This document shows, one piece after another, positions 22,932-35,002 of a DNA stretch of 64,000 nucleotides. The notes beneath the pieces are model-generated. The model saw only the letters and a program-made list of their open reading frames with translations. It made no database searches and had not been told where the DNA came from. Where the stretch lies: NCBI RefSeq assembly GCF_011745365.1, contig NW_024468911.1:5202759-5266758 (forward strand), given 5' to 3'. Position 1 is the stretch's first letter. Each line of letters opens with the position of its first letter. This DNA comes from Cryphonectria parasitica EP155. Its lineage: Eukaryota > Ascomycota > Sordariomycetes > Diaporthales > Cryphonectriaceae. The position numbers and the translations under genes are program-made.

Positions 22932-24550
22932 CTATTTACCCACCACGATGCAATCCTCCTCATCAGTAGGTAATTCGACATCGCTCTCTTCATTCAGACT
23001 ATCCTCGTGGCGATTAGCTGCGTTTTGAGCTCTCTGTATATTCTCAATCCCTGCAAACTTCGAATTCGGATTCATATCAATCTTTCTTCTTTTACTAGGC
23101 TTCAGAGCCTCAATCTGCTTTTTCAATGCTTTATTTTCCTCTAATGCTTTGGCAAACTTGAGATTCCTCTTCCTATAAGCCTTTTTTATCTTCTTAAATA
23201 GCATATGGTAGCTTAGTTCTGTTTGAAGTTGTTGCTGATTCTCTAGCAGCTGATAGTATAGCTGTTTAGCTTTTCGAGGAGTTGAAAAGAGAATTGGCTA
23301 GCTTGAGGAGGCTTTTGGGGAAAGATGAGGTGCTGTTGATTGTGCTGAGCTTGAATTGGACTGGGTCTAACAGCTTGATTAACTATTCTCGAGAAGAAGA
23401 GAGCTTAAGAGGGCTTTTGAGGGTTTGAGAGGCTATAGACTAGTTACTTTCTATTCAGATCTAATATTCTAGCTTAAAAGGCTTTCCAGTTGAGCTAGAT
23501 AATAATTGCTAAGGAATAAATGCTTGCTTGCAATAGTTGAATTGCCCTATTGGCTTATATTGCTGATTTTCTTTCTGTATGCTTATTTAAAAGATAAAAA
23601 AATCCCTAGATCGAGAGGTTGAAGAATGTGAAAGGTATAAGGAAGCAAGTAAATAAGCAGAATATTGTTTTGAAAGCAAAGCTACATAAACTCGTTCGTT
23701 TTATAGCTGCTATGGCTATTCAGGACTAACAGCCTGGCTTCTGAGGGGTTTGCTAGCTAGCTATGAGAAATAAAGATCTCTTTTAGCTATTCAACTATCA
23801 TTTTATTGTTTGTTCATCCGTTTTGCATAGCTATAAACTTCCAACTATCAAAAGGCTCCAAATCAAGAGGAAACCACTGTTATTATACTGTTTAGCTCTT
23901 GAAAATTACCAGAGGGAAGAAGTAAGCATCTGTAGCTGAGATACACTCGAGGAAAGAAGTCCAGGCTTTTGATCCAGAGTCTTTCCTTTGAATTGAATGC
24001 AAAGAGGAGCCTCCGAGAACTAATCTATTTGTTCCTTAGCTCTCCATCAGGCCAGCTTCATCCATATTCCATCTATTAGCTGGCTTAATAGCTTGGATAT
24101 AAGAAAGATTGAAAAAACGAAATCAAAGCTGTATTATCTCTGTTATAGCCTCATTCGTTCATTCAGAAGCAATGCAGCAAGTCTTCCTGATCTTTATCTC
24201 TGGATTTCTCTTCAAAAAAGCCTGAGTCCATTGCACTCCGAGAGCCTGAGAGTCTCTCTGGATCTCGAGAATCTGCTAAGCAAAGTATTTGAGTTCTGAA
24301 TAGCTTGGTGGAACGCCTAGGCTTTCTTGAATCAGGATCCATTCAGCTAGTCTTCTTTCCTGATCAATAGAGAGCCTTTGCTAGTTTTCGTGGGCTGTTT
24401 TATGCGATTCCCCTCCTTCTAGGCGAGCCTGAAGAGTACTCCTTGGAATACTCTATTCCCTCGAGGCTTGCTGCTGAGACTTGCCTTTTCTGACAGCCTC
24501 AACGGCCTGGGCTAGCTCAAACTCGGAATAGGGCTTCATAACAGTCAGAT
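22932..24550 (-). pseudogene. Transposase remnant of second Pogo element
   Basis: Only the C-terminal piece (22932-23204, 90 residues) is open: a basic, coiled-coil-like stretch KKIKKAYRKRNLKFAKALEE with a KPSKRRKID nuclear-localisation-like cluster and an acidic end. Upstream on the minus strand, the DDE region at about 23600-24000 is readable only in broken pieces, with stops and shifts, and aligns by eye with the better preserved 37291-37602 piece of the relative at 36590. No functional enzyme. Confidence 0.75.
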
Positions 24551-24634
24551 AAAGGTTTGCTGGAAAGATGAAGTTGTTTGGATCAAAATTGGTTGAGTAA
24601 TAGCTATCAAACTAAAGGGGGTTGAAGAGGCGGT

Positions 24635-24689
24635 GAGGGTGGCCAGGGTGGCCCAAAACTACCCCGGCCCAAAACCCCCCCCTTTGACT
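24635..24689 (-). repeat. Right terminal inverted repeat of second Pogo element
   Basis: 55 bp; ends CCCCCCCCTTTGACT, then TA. Confidence 0.95.
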
Positions 24690-24691
24690 TA

Positions 24692-24896
24692 TAGGTCCAG
24701 CGAGCTGGCTTTTTAGCGTCTTGTTCCTTTCCTCTTTCTTCAGCGTAGTTTTGAAAGCAGTGCATCTTCATACTTAGAACTCGTATGTTTTCATCAATAC
24801 CTGTCCAAGATCTCAGTCTTCTTTTATACAAACTCTGAAGCTCAAATCGCATCTTATCCTTCTTTCCTCGCATTATCGCCTCTCTCAATCAACATA
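24692..24896 (+). promoter_or_regulatory. Short upstream region of the alcohol oxidase gene
   Basis: The 205 bp left between the transposon and the start codon. It contains pyrimidine-rich runs (TTCCTTTCCTCTTTC) and ends in CAATCAACATAATGG around the ATG. If the promoter was longer than this, the transposon has displaced its distal part. Confidence 0.45.
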
Positions 24897-27032
24897 ATGG
24901 GTCTCTACAAGAAGTTGCCTGACTCTGTCACTGATGTGGATGTCATCATTGCTGGAGGTATGTACCCGCCATTCAACTTAGTCATACGTCTAGCATATTT
25001 ACCACTGGATTGTGGATATCAGGTGGCGCTGCTGGCTGCGTTGTCGCCGGCAGACTTGCTGAATCCGACCCCAAGTTGGCGATTCTGGTCATCGAGAGTG
25101 GACCAAACAACTTCGGAGACCCGATGGTGACGGTTCCGGCTTTCTGGCTATCACACACGAATCCTAGTGACAAATATACCTGGTCCTACAAGGCCAGCGC
25201 ATCTCAATACCTAGCCGGGAGAGAATCCATCATCCCCGCTGGTCGCATCGTATGTATTCATGAGAATGGTACTGATGTTTTTTCATTTGCTCATGTGTGA
25301 ATAGCTCGGTGGAGGATCTTCCGTAAATATGCTGTTGTATAGCCGTCCGCAGCAGTCGGAGCTGGATGCTTGGAATACTCCCGGCTGGTCCGCCAAGGAG
25401 ACATTGCAGTATCTCAACAAGGTAAGCAAACTACCAAGGCTACCTTACAGGTCATACTTTGAAGCTGAAACTCCTGAAAGTGGGAATCCTACCACGGGCC
25501 TCCTGGCTCGGAGGATCGTCATGGGCATGACGGCCCGATCTACGGTAAGAAAAATATCTTGGGAGTCCAAACCCGACACATTAGAGCACATGGAGTGAAA
25601 ATCATTTGCTGACTGAAAATAGTCGGCCCCGGCAATTATCGTGGCAAGATCTTGGAGCAGGATTTCATCTCTGCAGTTCAGAAGCTAGGCTGGCCAGAGC
25701 TTGCCGACAATAACAGGCTGGATTCTATCAACGGCTCAATGCGCGCTCAGCGTTATGTAGGCCCTGATGGGAAGCGTCAGGACACCGCCCATGGGTATAT
25801 TCATCCTAAGCTCGAGAGCGGAGAATATCCTAATCTCCATATCCTCGTGGAAACGGACGTTGAGCGTGTTATATTTGACGATAACAAGAAGGCTATTGGA
25901 GTGGCCTTTAGGCCCAGCGCTGACTTCCAACCCGATGAGGACCAAGAGGCATCCCTTAGGGTTGTCCACGCGAGACAGCAGGTCATCTTATCTGCAGGTG
26001 CTCTCGGGACACCACAAATCCTGGAGAGATCTGGCGTTGGCAACCCTGAGGTTCTCTCACGGGCCGGAATCCCGCTTATCGCCTCCGTTCCGGAAGTGGG
26101 TGAGAATTACCTGGTCAGTTACATTCCAGAGCCACGCATCGAGCAAGAGCACTTGTTGAGTCTTCGTATTTTAGGACCACCATATTATGCTTTACCCTTA
26201 CAAGACAAGTGTTGGCCCAGACGAGACAATGGATGGTCTCTTGGCAGGACGTATAGATGTCGGCCAGCTAATCTCCAAGAACGACCCGTTGCTTAGCTGG
26301 AATGGTGTTGACGTGCAATGCAAGCTCCGGCCTACGGATGCTGACATCGCAAGCCTAGGCACTGATTTCCAAGCGGCGTGGGACAAGGACTTCAAAGATT
26401 CTCACGATAAGCCTCTAATGATCATTTCGATTGTCAGCTGCTTTCCGGGAGATCCATCTGGCGTTCCAGCTGGGCAATATATGGGCGTTGCTACCTTTAG
26501 CACCCATCCGTTCTCACGCGGCCGCATCCATGTCACGGGTCCGAAATTTAGCGACCCATATAGCTTCGACGCCGGCTTCCTAGCAGATAAGAACGGAATT
26601 GATCAGAAAAATCACTTTTGGATGTATAAGAAGCAGCGCGAAATCATCCGCCGTATGGAAAACTTCGCAGGCGAGGTCGCCGCTGGCCATCCGGAATTTT
26701 CCAGTGGGTCCAAGGCCGCAATTATTGACACCAAGCCTTCCTCGGAGATCCAGGACATCGAATACACGCCGGAGGATGATCAGGCTATCGAGAAGTTCCT
26801 GAAAGAACGCATCTCTACGACCTGGCACTCGATGGGCACGTGTAAGATGGCCTCTTTCAAGGATGACGGAGTTGTGGACCGCAACCTGAATGTCTACGGA
26901 GTCAAGAGTTTGAAGGTTGCTGATCTGAGCATTACACCAAGCAACGTGGGATGTAACACATGTAGCGTTGCAATGGCTATTGGAGAAAAGGCTGCAGACA
27001 TCATCATTCAGGAGCTTGAACTTGCAAAATAA
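24897..27032 (+). CDS. GMC oxidoreductase, alcohol oxidase type
   Basis: Model join(24897..24957,25023..25249,25305..25421,25481..25544,25623..26113,26175..27032), 605 residues. Each junction restores a family motif: VDVIIAGG+GAAGCVVAGRLAE (FAD-binding), AGRI+LGGGSSVN (GMC signature 1), YHG...HGHDGPIY+VGPGN, and GENYL+DHHIMLYPY. Signature 2 is near GALGTPQILERSGVG. Catalytic residues are His538 in TWHSMGTC and Asn581 in NVGCNT, the His/Asn pair of alcohol (methanol) oxidases rather than His/His of glucose oxidase. The start MGLYKKLPDSVTDVDV also resembles that branch. It would oxidise an alcohol to an aldehyde with O2, giving H2O2. The C-terminus ends LAK, not a canonical peroxisomal signal, and no secretion signal is seen. 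Fungal relatives work in metabolite clusters and in alcohol use. Reads intact. Confidence 0.92.
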
Positions 27033-28316
27033 GCAAGAAAACCAGAGGCTACCCAGTCTCTGACTAGTACATAGTGCTTATTTCTCTAGATTGAGAGTCT
27101 CATCATGTTACCTTTTCCACCCATGAACCTCATCAATAAGCATTACTATTGCTTTGCTGCAGCATTTGACTAAATATTTTAATCATGCGACTTTGCCCTT
27201 CTGACCGTCATGCTGTATGATATGATCCATTTTCGTACTCAAGAGCGTTGCAAAAGTCCTTCAAATCAAGCGAGCCTAGTTTGGGAAGGGTGGGGTTGAC
27301 AGAGGATGATGGTGATCTCTCACCGAGCTCCCAGTGGGTTAAACGAGTTTGATCATATGAGGTACGCGACCCCTCTTTCTCCCTCTGGACTATGAGTGAT
27401 CATGATCACCACGCGGACAGACCCAATAATGGATCCTACGCTATAAGGACCAACATCCTGTACTATGGTTGCATGGCCAATATTCAACTTTCAGGGCTTC
27501 TTCAGTGGACATGGTGGAGCCTGACCCATGTGTATCTTTTGCAGCATCGGCGGCAAGAAGTGACTTGGCTTACTGCAGTGCATAAGCCGGAGAGACTTGA
27601 TACGGGGTCGAAATATAGCCAACACGGTAGATCTGGTACCGTAGTAGGTGGCATTAGGATTGCAATAAATTTCTCTGCAGGGAAGATGACCAAAGATGGG
27701 GGCCGCAACATCAACTGGGTTTCTCCATGCTCTATGAAGGTGAAAGCGGAGTGTACCATAGTACGAAAAACCTCAATCTGGTATAGGTTGACTCTCAGCA
27801 AGCCCAACAACCTCTGACTGTATTTCCACGAGCGTCTAGAACGCAGGGTAAGCTGAGCAGTGCTAACGATCACCTCAAAAATTTGAATATGATCCACACA
27901 GTCCAGTATGTGATCAACTGGGGTTTCGATCACTGTGTGGTCGCCCCATGGTACCAGGTAGCAAATACAGTAATGAAGTATCATATACTTCGCCTTCCAG
28001 TTGTCGCCAGAGTTGATGTAACGGCCAACGGGTATTGCTGTTCATTCAGCCCCCAAGTGTCGCTACTGAAGAACTGATTCCTGTCGGCTCGTTCTCATCT
28101 GGGCCCCAATTTTCAGTTTATAGTGAATGTGCATCAGTTGAAGAAAAAGCCGAGCCAGGAATTTAGATATAAGGCGTCTTGGGGTTATAGGGGCGGAGCG
28201 CTTTGCAAGTAACGGCCGATTTTTCTTCACGCCTGGCGTGCCTTATCCTGTCGAGCATCAGCTTTCCATCTCACATCTTTTGGCCAGTACGGTATCCGAA
28301 TTCCAAGCTCCACAAG
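27033..28316. other. Intergenic stretch between alcohol oxidase and second PKS
   Basis: About 1.28 kb. Two overlapping frames of 141 residues (plus, 27392-27817) and 160 residues (minus, 27502-27984) share the same DNA; neither has a recognised motif, so no gene is called. The right end is the PKS promoter; TATAAGG near 28170 could be its TATA box. Confidence 0.45.
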
Positions 28317-31300
28317 ATGCCTTCAGAAGTCGATGGTAACGTGTCTGATGCAGTCGCAATATGCGGCTTTTCCATCAAATTTCCACAGGAGGCGACATCT
28401 GCTGATGCTTTCTGGGAAATGATCGTGAGACGAAAGTGTACCATGACCGAATTTCCAGCTGATCGGATCAGCCTCTCTGGTTTTCAGTCGAGCAATAAAA
28501 AGAGGAATAATACGGTAAGACATGATTATAGCCCCGTATCTGTAGCGAATGCATATCTTACAAATATATTAGTTCTCTGTACGAGGCGGGCACTTCATCA
28601 AGGAGGATCTCTCTCTCTTTGATGCGGACTTCTTCAACATTTCCCCTACCGAAGCGGCAGCCATGGACCCTATGCAAAGGTGGCTCCTGGAGGCAGCGTA
28701 CCAAGCTCTTCAAAACTGTATGTTGGCAACAGCGACTAGTCCTTTGTGCATCGGTGACTGATCATGAGCACCAGCGGGGATATCAATGGAGGCCGTGTCT
28801 GGCACCAGCACCGGCGTATATACTGGTTGCTTCACTAACGACTACATGACCCAACTCTATCGTGACCCAGAGTGCACTCCAGCGTATATGGCAACTGGTG
28901 TGGGCACCAGTATGCTAGCGAACAGGATCAGCTGGTTCTTCAATTTTCACGGCCCTAGTATGGCTGTTGATTCGGCTTGCTCGAGTGCCGCTACCGCTCT
29001 TGACCTTGCTTGCCAAGGTTTGAAGACAGCATCCTGTGACCTAGTAAGTTTTCTTACCCCGCCAGCATTCGCTGCCCAAATCCGATGATATCATATATTT
29101 TCTAACAATTTGATGTCCAGAGCATGGTTGCGGGCTGCAATCTGACTTTCGCTCCAGAATTATATCAGTCAATGTCCAACATGAACTTCCTCTCTCCCGA
29201 CAGCCTCTGCTACTCCTTTGATGAACGTGCCAACGGTTATTCCCGTGGTGAGGGGATCGCGGTAATCATTCTAAAAAGGCTCTCTGACGCGATACGAGAC
29301 GGCAATACCGTTCGTGCAGTCATACGTGCTACTGGCTCCAACGAAGACGGACGAACAGCGGGGATCACTCAACCAAGCGGCCAGGCCCAAGAACAATTGA
29401 TTCGTGAGACATATCGCAAAGCGGCTCTATCAATGGCCCATACACGATATTTTGAGGCACATGGTACCGGCACTCCAATGGGTGACCCTATTGAGGCGCT
29501 AGCAGTTGGCAAGGCATTTGGTGATTTTCGATCAGAAATCGATCCTCTTTATATGTAGGTCTCCAATTATCTCGGCTCAAAATTTGGTGGTCTTGCTTAC
29601 ATTTGTATGTAGGGGCGCCGTGAAGTCCAATATTGGCCACCTTGAAGGCGCCAGCGCTTTGGCTGGAGTCATTAAAGCAGTACTTGTCCTGGAAAAGGGC
29701 GTCATTCCACCAAACGCGAATTTCGAGAAGCTCAATCCAAAAATCGATGACAAGTCGCTAGGTCTTAAGGTGAGCAGATACTTCGAACTACTGTGATCTG
29801 AGATATCTAGAAGCTTGTGTGGGAGTATTACTGACCTTGACACGCTTATGCACAGTTCCCAGAAAAATGTTACAGTTGGCCGACCCCAGGACTGCGGAGG
29901 GCTTCAATCAATTCGTTCGGCTATGGCGGCTCCAATTCACACATCGTCTTGGACGATGCGTACAACTTCATGCATTTGAGAGGTATGCAAGGAAGGCATT
30001 GCACGACTGTCTTATTTGGTAGCTACCCCATCCCAAGATCCATGTCATGCTGCTCAGTGAGAGCCCTTGAGCCTCCAGGCTCATTGGTCAGCAACTGGGA
30101 GTCTATATCGAACATGCCCTCATCTTCTTTCCAATCCTCGTCTTCAGAGTCATCCCAGTGGATAGTCTGCTCGAAAGTGGAGGGATCAACGCAACCGCAG
30201 GCCAAACTCCTGGTTTGGTCGGCGAGTGATGAGGATGGAATCGACAGGCTCTCCAGAGTTTACGAGGACTATTTGTCGACAAAAGCAGAGCAAGGCATAG
30301 AGATCATTTCTTTCCTAGATGATATGGCTTACACGCTGAACAATTGCCGAAGCCACCTCACCTGGAGATCCTTCGCCGTATTGCAACATCCATTGACCCT
30401 TGGGAGTCTGCGATCCCGAATGTCGTATCCAGTCCAAGCGCGAGCTCATACGACCAGATTGGGATTTGTCTTTACAGGGCAAGGTGCACAATGGTTCGCG
30501 ATGGGCAGAGAACTCTTCTGCTACTCATCTTTCAGGATGGATCTGGAAGTTGCAGACTCGTACCTGAAAAGACTTGGCTGCACTTGGTCTGTCTATGGTA
30601 AGTATTTTTCATTTAGTAATCCTATAGTTACCAAGACAGCTTCCCTAACAAGCTTTGGCGGCATAGATGAGATGTTGAGATCAAAGGAGTGTACGAGTAT
30701 CGATAACCCGGAGTTCAGTCAGACAATCTGTACAGTCTTGCAGATCGCTTTGGTGAATCTGCTTCGTTCTTTCGGAATTCGGCCTCATGCCGTCGTCGGT
30801 CACTCCTCTGGAGAAATTGCGTCTGCGTAAGTTGTTTTAGACCCAGCGTTAGATAGCTCTTTATGCTTACCATAAATCGTTTAGATACGCTGCCGGATTC
30901 CTCTCTGCGGAATCGGCTTACAAGCTGGCCTATCTGAGAGGACTTTGTTCTGCTGAGGTTGTTGCACGATCTCGCACATTGTCCAGCTCCACAGTTCGCG
31001 GCGCCATGATGTCAGTGGCGTTGGGCAGAGACGATATACAAGTTCTGATTTCCAGCCTCAGTAATGACAGCAGAGCATTTGGTTTGACGGTGGCTTGCGA
31101 AAATAGCCCAAGAAACGTGACTGTGGCCGGAGAAGACTCTCTGATTGAACGACTGAAGGTACTGCTGGACGAGAAGCATGTCTTTGCTCGCAGGCTGAAC
31201 GTACCGGTCGCCTATCACTCACATCAGATGGAGGAATGCGCAGCCAAATATGCATCTATGGTCGGTGATTTGCACGGTCCAATCCAAAGTTTTGGGCAAA

Positions 31301-33174
31301 AACAAGTTTGTATGGTTTCGAGCGTTACGGGATGCTGCGCAGATGCATCTGAACTCCTGAGCCCCTCATACTGGTCCCAGAACATGGTGGCACCTGTGCA
31401 ATTTTCTCAAGCACTTTCTGCTATCTGTTCCAAATCACCCTCGGAAAATGGTGTCGGTGTATACGATGGTGCTCCAGCCGTCAACCTTCTCATCGAACTT
31501 GGGCCACATTCAACGCTCCAAGTACCGATTCGTGAGATCCTTGCAGATCGGGACGAAAATGAGAGCATAACCTATAGCTCCATACTCAAAAGGGGGCAAT
31601 CAGCGCATGCAACAACATTGCAATTAGTCGGGCAGCTGTTTTGCAGAGGAGTGGGGGTCGACCTAGTGAAGGTCAATGAGTTCGCCAAAGCTCCAGCAGC
31701 GCCCGCGGGGCCCGGTCCCAACTTGCTAGTCGACTTGCCTGAGTATCCATTCAACCATGCAAAGGGTTACTGGCACGAATCCCGCATCAGTCGAAATTTT
31801 CGATTGAGACAGAAAACTCCATCTGAATTCCTGGGCGTCCGATCCGACCATTGGAGCCGTGCTGAGCCAAGATGGCGCCAATTCATCAGGACGAGCGAAA
31901 TTCCCTGGGTTCTTGACCATGTTATTGATGGCAATGTCTTATATCCAGCGGCTGGAATGCTCGTGATGGCTATTGAAGCTATCAGAGAGATGACAGAAGG
32001 TGTCAACCACGTTGAAGGCTATTCGATCCAGGACGTTGACCTTCTCAGCGCAATGGACTTAACCGCCAACAAAGGGTGTATAGAGGTTGAAACAACACTC
32101 CGAGCAAGGCACGATCCCCACGGTTCGAGTTCGTTGCACTGTTATGATTTCTCAATCAAGTCATTCAACGCTTTGAAGAACGATTGGACTTTGAACTGCC
32201 GTGGCATCGTCGCAGCAGAGGTCTCTGCGGGCTCAGATCAATGGGCAAAGCGAATGATACAGACTCAAAGACAGATTCTTTCGGATCCGTTCTCGTCTAT
32301 CCTGTCAGGTGACACTGGCACTGATGTGGATAGCGGGTACGTATATGCTTCTCTAAAGGACATTGGTCTCGAGTTTGGTCCCGATTTCCAAGCAGCACGA
32401 CACCAGCGGTATGACGATTCTCGGAGGCAGTCTGCTGCAGAAATAGAGCTCTTCAGATCACCCGACATAGCCTCCGTCATTCATCCGGTATCCTTGGATG
32501 CGATGTTTCACCTTGCTCTCACTGCACTCACATCCGGAGGCCATCAGCGAATTGCTGCGACCGTCCCTACTCGTATCGAAAGCCTATGGCTATCTAGCAA
32601 GGTAAATCTCTGCTACCCCGGACGAGACACCCTCAAGGCCTGCACCGAGGTAAACGCAATGAGCAACCGTGGCTTCACAAGCAGGGGTATTGCTGTGGAC
32701 AGCGTAGAGCACAAGGTCGTGGTTTGGTACGATGGTCTGAGCATGACGAACATCACCAGAAATCCGACATCTCAATGTGTCCCTAATAGCACTTCCCAGA
32801 TATTCATGTGCATGCAATGCAAGCCTGACCTAGGAACAATGGAGCCAGACGACATGTATGCTCTGCTAGAGCGATTGCATCCATCCCAGCCCGAAGACCC
32901 CGAACTCTGGGCAGAAATAGGCCATCTTGTCGAATTGTCTCTGGTGGATCTATTCAGATATGTTGAAGCCAATCCAATCTACCTCCAGGGTGCGTACCGG
33001 AAACCTTGGAAGCAGCATTACTTGCACTGGGCTCGGCACCATATGGACAAATGCACGCAAAAGCGCCTCCATTCAGGCCTGGAACTCAATGCGACCGATA
33101 GTCAGCTGCATGGGAAGAAGATAGGATGGCAGATATGCGCTAACGATATAGGTATAGATGCTCCAATTCTATGA
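28317..33174 (+). CDS. Truncated highly reducing polyketide synthase (KS-AT-DH)
   Basis: Model join(28317..28514,28573..28717,28775..29043,29121..29554,29613..29769,29856..30597,30667..30826,30885..33174), 1464 residues; all seven introns keep frame. KS carries Cys183 in DSACSS, His318 in EAHGTGT and His358 in NIGHLEG, with the usual spacing. AT has GHSSG (Ser about 695) and YHSHQME. DH has His about 1047 in LDHVIDG and Asp about 1240 in HPVSLDAM. After the DH only the opening of a methyltransferase-like region is left ([12 protein letters not shown]) before a stop at 33172. Typical HR-PKS are 2300-2600 residues, so MT, ER, KR and ACP are missing. Without an ACP the protein cannot build a chain alone; it would need a partner ACP in trans. 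The AT intron after GEIASA falls within one base of the position implied for the PKS at the left edge, so the two are related. Confidence 0.9.
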
Positions 33175-33436
33175 GAAACATATAAAAATTTCTTGAAATG
33201 GCGGCAAGTGCGTTTGAAATGGAACTAGTGTTTAATATAAGAGATATATGGCCCTTTACTGTTTATACGATTATGTCGCAAGGAGTAGGGCGACTGTTGA
33301 TAAGCTAGAAATCGTAATCATGATGCTATTCTCCTACCTAATAGGCAGAAAGAAATGAAACAGCGTTCCACGCAAGTCAAAGCAATTCAAGCGGTAGCTT
33401 ACCACTTGGATTGCTATAAGTTCCAGATCCAGGGAG

Positions 33437-34400
33437 GTGTTAACTTCCTATGCGAGAGTCCTTATAGGTTTTATGATGGCGGCATCCTCTTCTAGACAGC
33501 ATCACTTGAGCATACAGCCAAGATGTGGCGGCTGTGCTGACATGATCTTTCCAGGCGAGGAAGTCACAGCTCGTAAGGTCTACCGTCTACCACCTGCTTC
33601 TGTCACTGAGCGAATATTGATTCGAGTAGTGCTTGCAGACACAGGCACAAAATCTTCCATAAGACGCACCGGGAATTTCTTTCCCAGAGATCGGGGCGTA
33701 ACTCTACATATATTGACGGGCTCCGGGTGTGCCGACGACCCTTTTGCCCAGTCTGCGCACACTCACCTGCTACCGTGACTATTCACCGCGACTGCAGCAA
33801 TATTTTCATCCGATACTGCCGGTCGCACGCATTCGCTTGTCTCTATACATCTGGCTTCTGTTGAGATCCCTGGCCGAGAGCATCACCACTTCGTCTGGAA
33901 CGCAGGCATTTCTGCGATGCAGTCGCTCTGCAGACAGTCGCTTGCAACATCAAACTTTCCTTCTTGTCACGTCTCCCGAGGGGATTCTTGAGATGATTCG
34001 GCTTCTCATACTGCATGCTTTTCTCTGGCGGTTTGTTGCAACAATCAGCTCTGCACGCCGTGCCAGGCCGCTGTCGCAAGAGACAGTCCGACTGGCTGAT
34101 GTTGAGTCATTTGAGCGCGGGGGGCAACCTCTGGTATCATCATCTGGGCATGGGCAGATAGTCAGGTTGATACTTGATTCAGATGGCATTCAAAAGATTG
34201 AACGTCTTTCTGCACAGCCGGAATACACTTGCGGCATGTCAGAATACTATGCCTATATCGTGGAGAACGAGGCACTTCTTTCTGATGTGATGGCCTTATA
34301 CATGGTATGTTCATATCTTCAATAGATTTCAGAGTCTGACTTGAGTATAGGATGTCGAATCAGCCTTCAGATGCCACCTCACTGTGCTTCCTGATGTCTA
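33437..34400 (+). pseudogene. Frameshifted member of an unnamed fungal family (Cys-rich N-terminus)
   Basis: Several frames follow one another to make a familiar layout. First IQPRCGGCADMIFPGEE (Cys pair, 33507-33560), then another frame with PFCPVCAHSP, HRDCSNIFIRYC and WPRASPLRLERRHFC (33740-33930, one TGA after GFC), then at about 33980 a shift to LLILHAFLWRFVATIS and GQIVRLILDSDGIQKIERL (up to 34320). Fungal proteins with this order, a Cys-rich part, an F-box-like helix region and a closing LxIDxxGxxxIERL-like strand, are common but unnamed; role unknown. At least two frameshifts and a stop make it a pseudogene. It sits directly where the missing half of the second PKS should have been. 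Confidence 0.55.
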
Positions 34401-34556
34401 GATACTCGCTTGTCCGCAAGCTCTAGACTATCTGGAACATAGGGGATAAGATAGTTGCTGTCAAAGTCGAAGATCCAGAACCATGCAGCAGAACCGACAC
34501 ATGTTGTAATCCAGATATGTCTCTCTGTCAAGACAGTCGGGGGTAGCTTGCTATCA

Positions 34557-34865
34557 TTACTTGCGTCGTTCAACAGGACAATGTGACGAACTTAAGACTT
34601 TCATCAATCTTTGAGAAGATGAGATGTCTACAGCTGAGCTTTCTGAATCAGTGAGCTTGAGCAGCAGATTGTCGAGAAGTTTGGCATGGCTGGCAATTAG
34701 CCTCAAATCCGGACTAGGCATAGCAGCATGATAGGTGAGTTTTGCTTTTGCTTTGTAAGCGAGGTCTAGAGCTTGTTTCATGGTATCATTAAGTATTGTG
34801 CAAGCAAGGAAGGTGATTAGCGAGTGGGAAGTGAAATTGTTCCTATGTTTGTCTTTCCCTTCCAA
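34557..34865 (-). CDS. Possible small protein, unrecognised
   Basis: An open minus-strand frame of up to 102 residues with helix-rich, natural-looking content (DLAYKAKAKLTYHAAM, DLRLIASHAKLLDNLLLKL). If translation starts at the internal Met before KQALDLAY, the product is about 74 residues. A second minus-strand frame downstream (34379-34573) is not linked by an obvious splice. No family recognised, and it could be a chance frame. Confidence 0.3.
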   Translation of the reverse strand: MEGKDKHRNNFTSHSLITFLACTILNDTMKQALDLAYKAKAKLTYHAAMPSPDLRLIASHAKLLDNLLLKLTDSESSAVDISSSQRLMKVLSSSHCPVERRK

Positions 34866-35002
34866 CTTATATCATCTGAACCCAAACATCTGATGCCTAG
34901 TACGAAAGCTCGTTCTGAAATCGAAATTACTGTTTATTGTTTTTGAAAGATAAATTCCAGAATCTGAATTTCACAACTTCCATTTCAGACCTGAAGTCAC
35001 AC

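Larger units (their letters stand above)
22834..24689 (-). mobile_element. Second Pogo-type DNA transposon, complete ends, dead
   Basis: A 1856-bp element with 55-bp terminal inverted repeats (22834-22888, 24635-24689) that appear identical, flanked by TA (22832-22833, 24690-24691). The ends begin AGTCAAAGGGGGGGG. The interior is a minus-strand transposase remnant. A relative with the same interior occurs at 36590. It has landed 207 bp upstream of the alcohol oxidase start codon, within what is likely its promoter. Confidence 0.92.

Noticed and set aside
27502..27984. 160-residue minus-strand frame between alcohol oxidase and PKS
   Set aside because: It overlaps another long plus-strand frame and has no motif or splice partner, so it is not called a gene.
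29970..30061. Possible intron GTATGC...CTCAG in the KS-AT linker of the second PKS
   Set aside because: The frame reads through with a linker-like GRHCTT segment, and the surrounding exon keeps phase without splicing.
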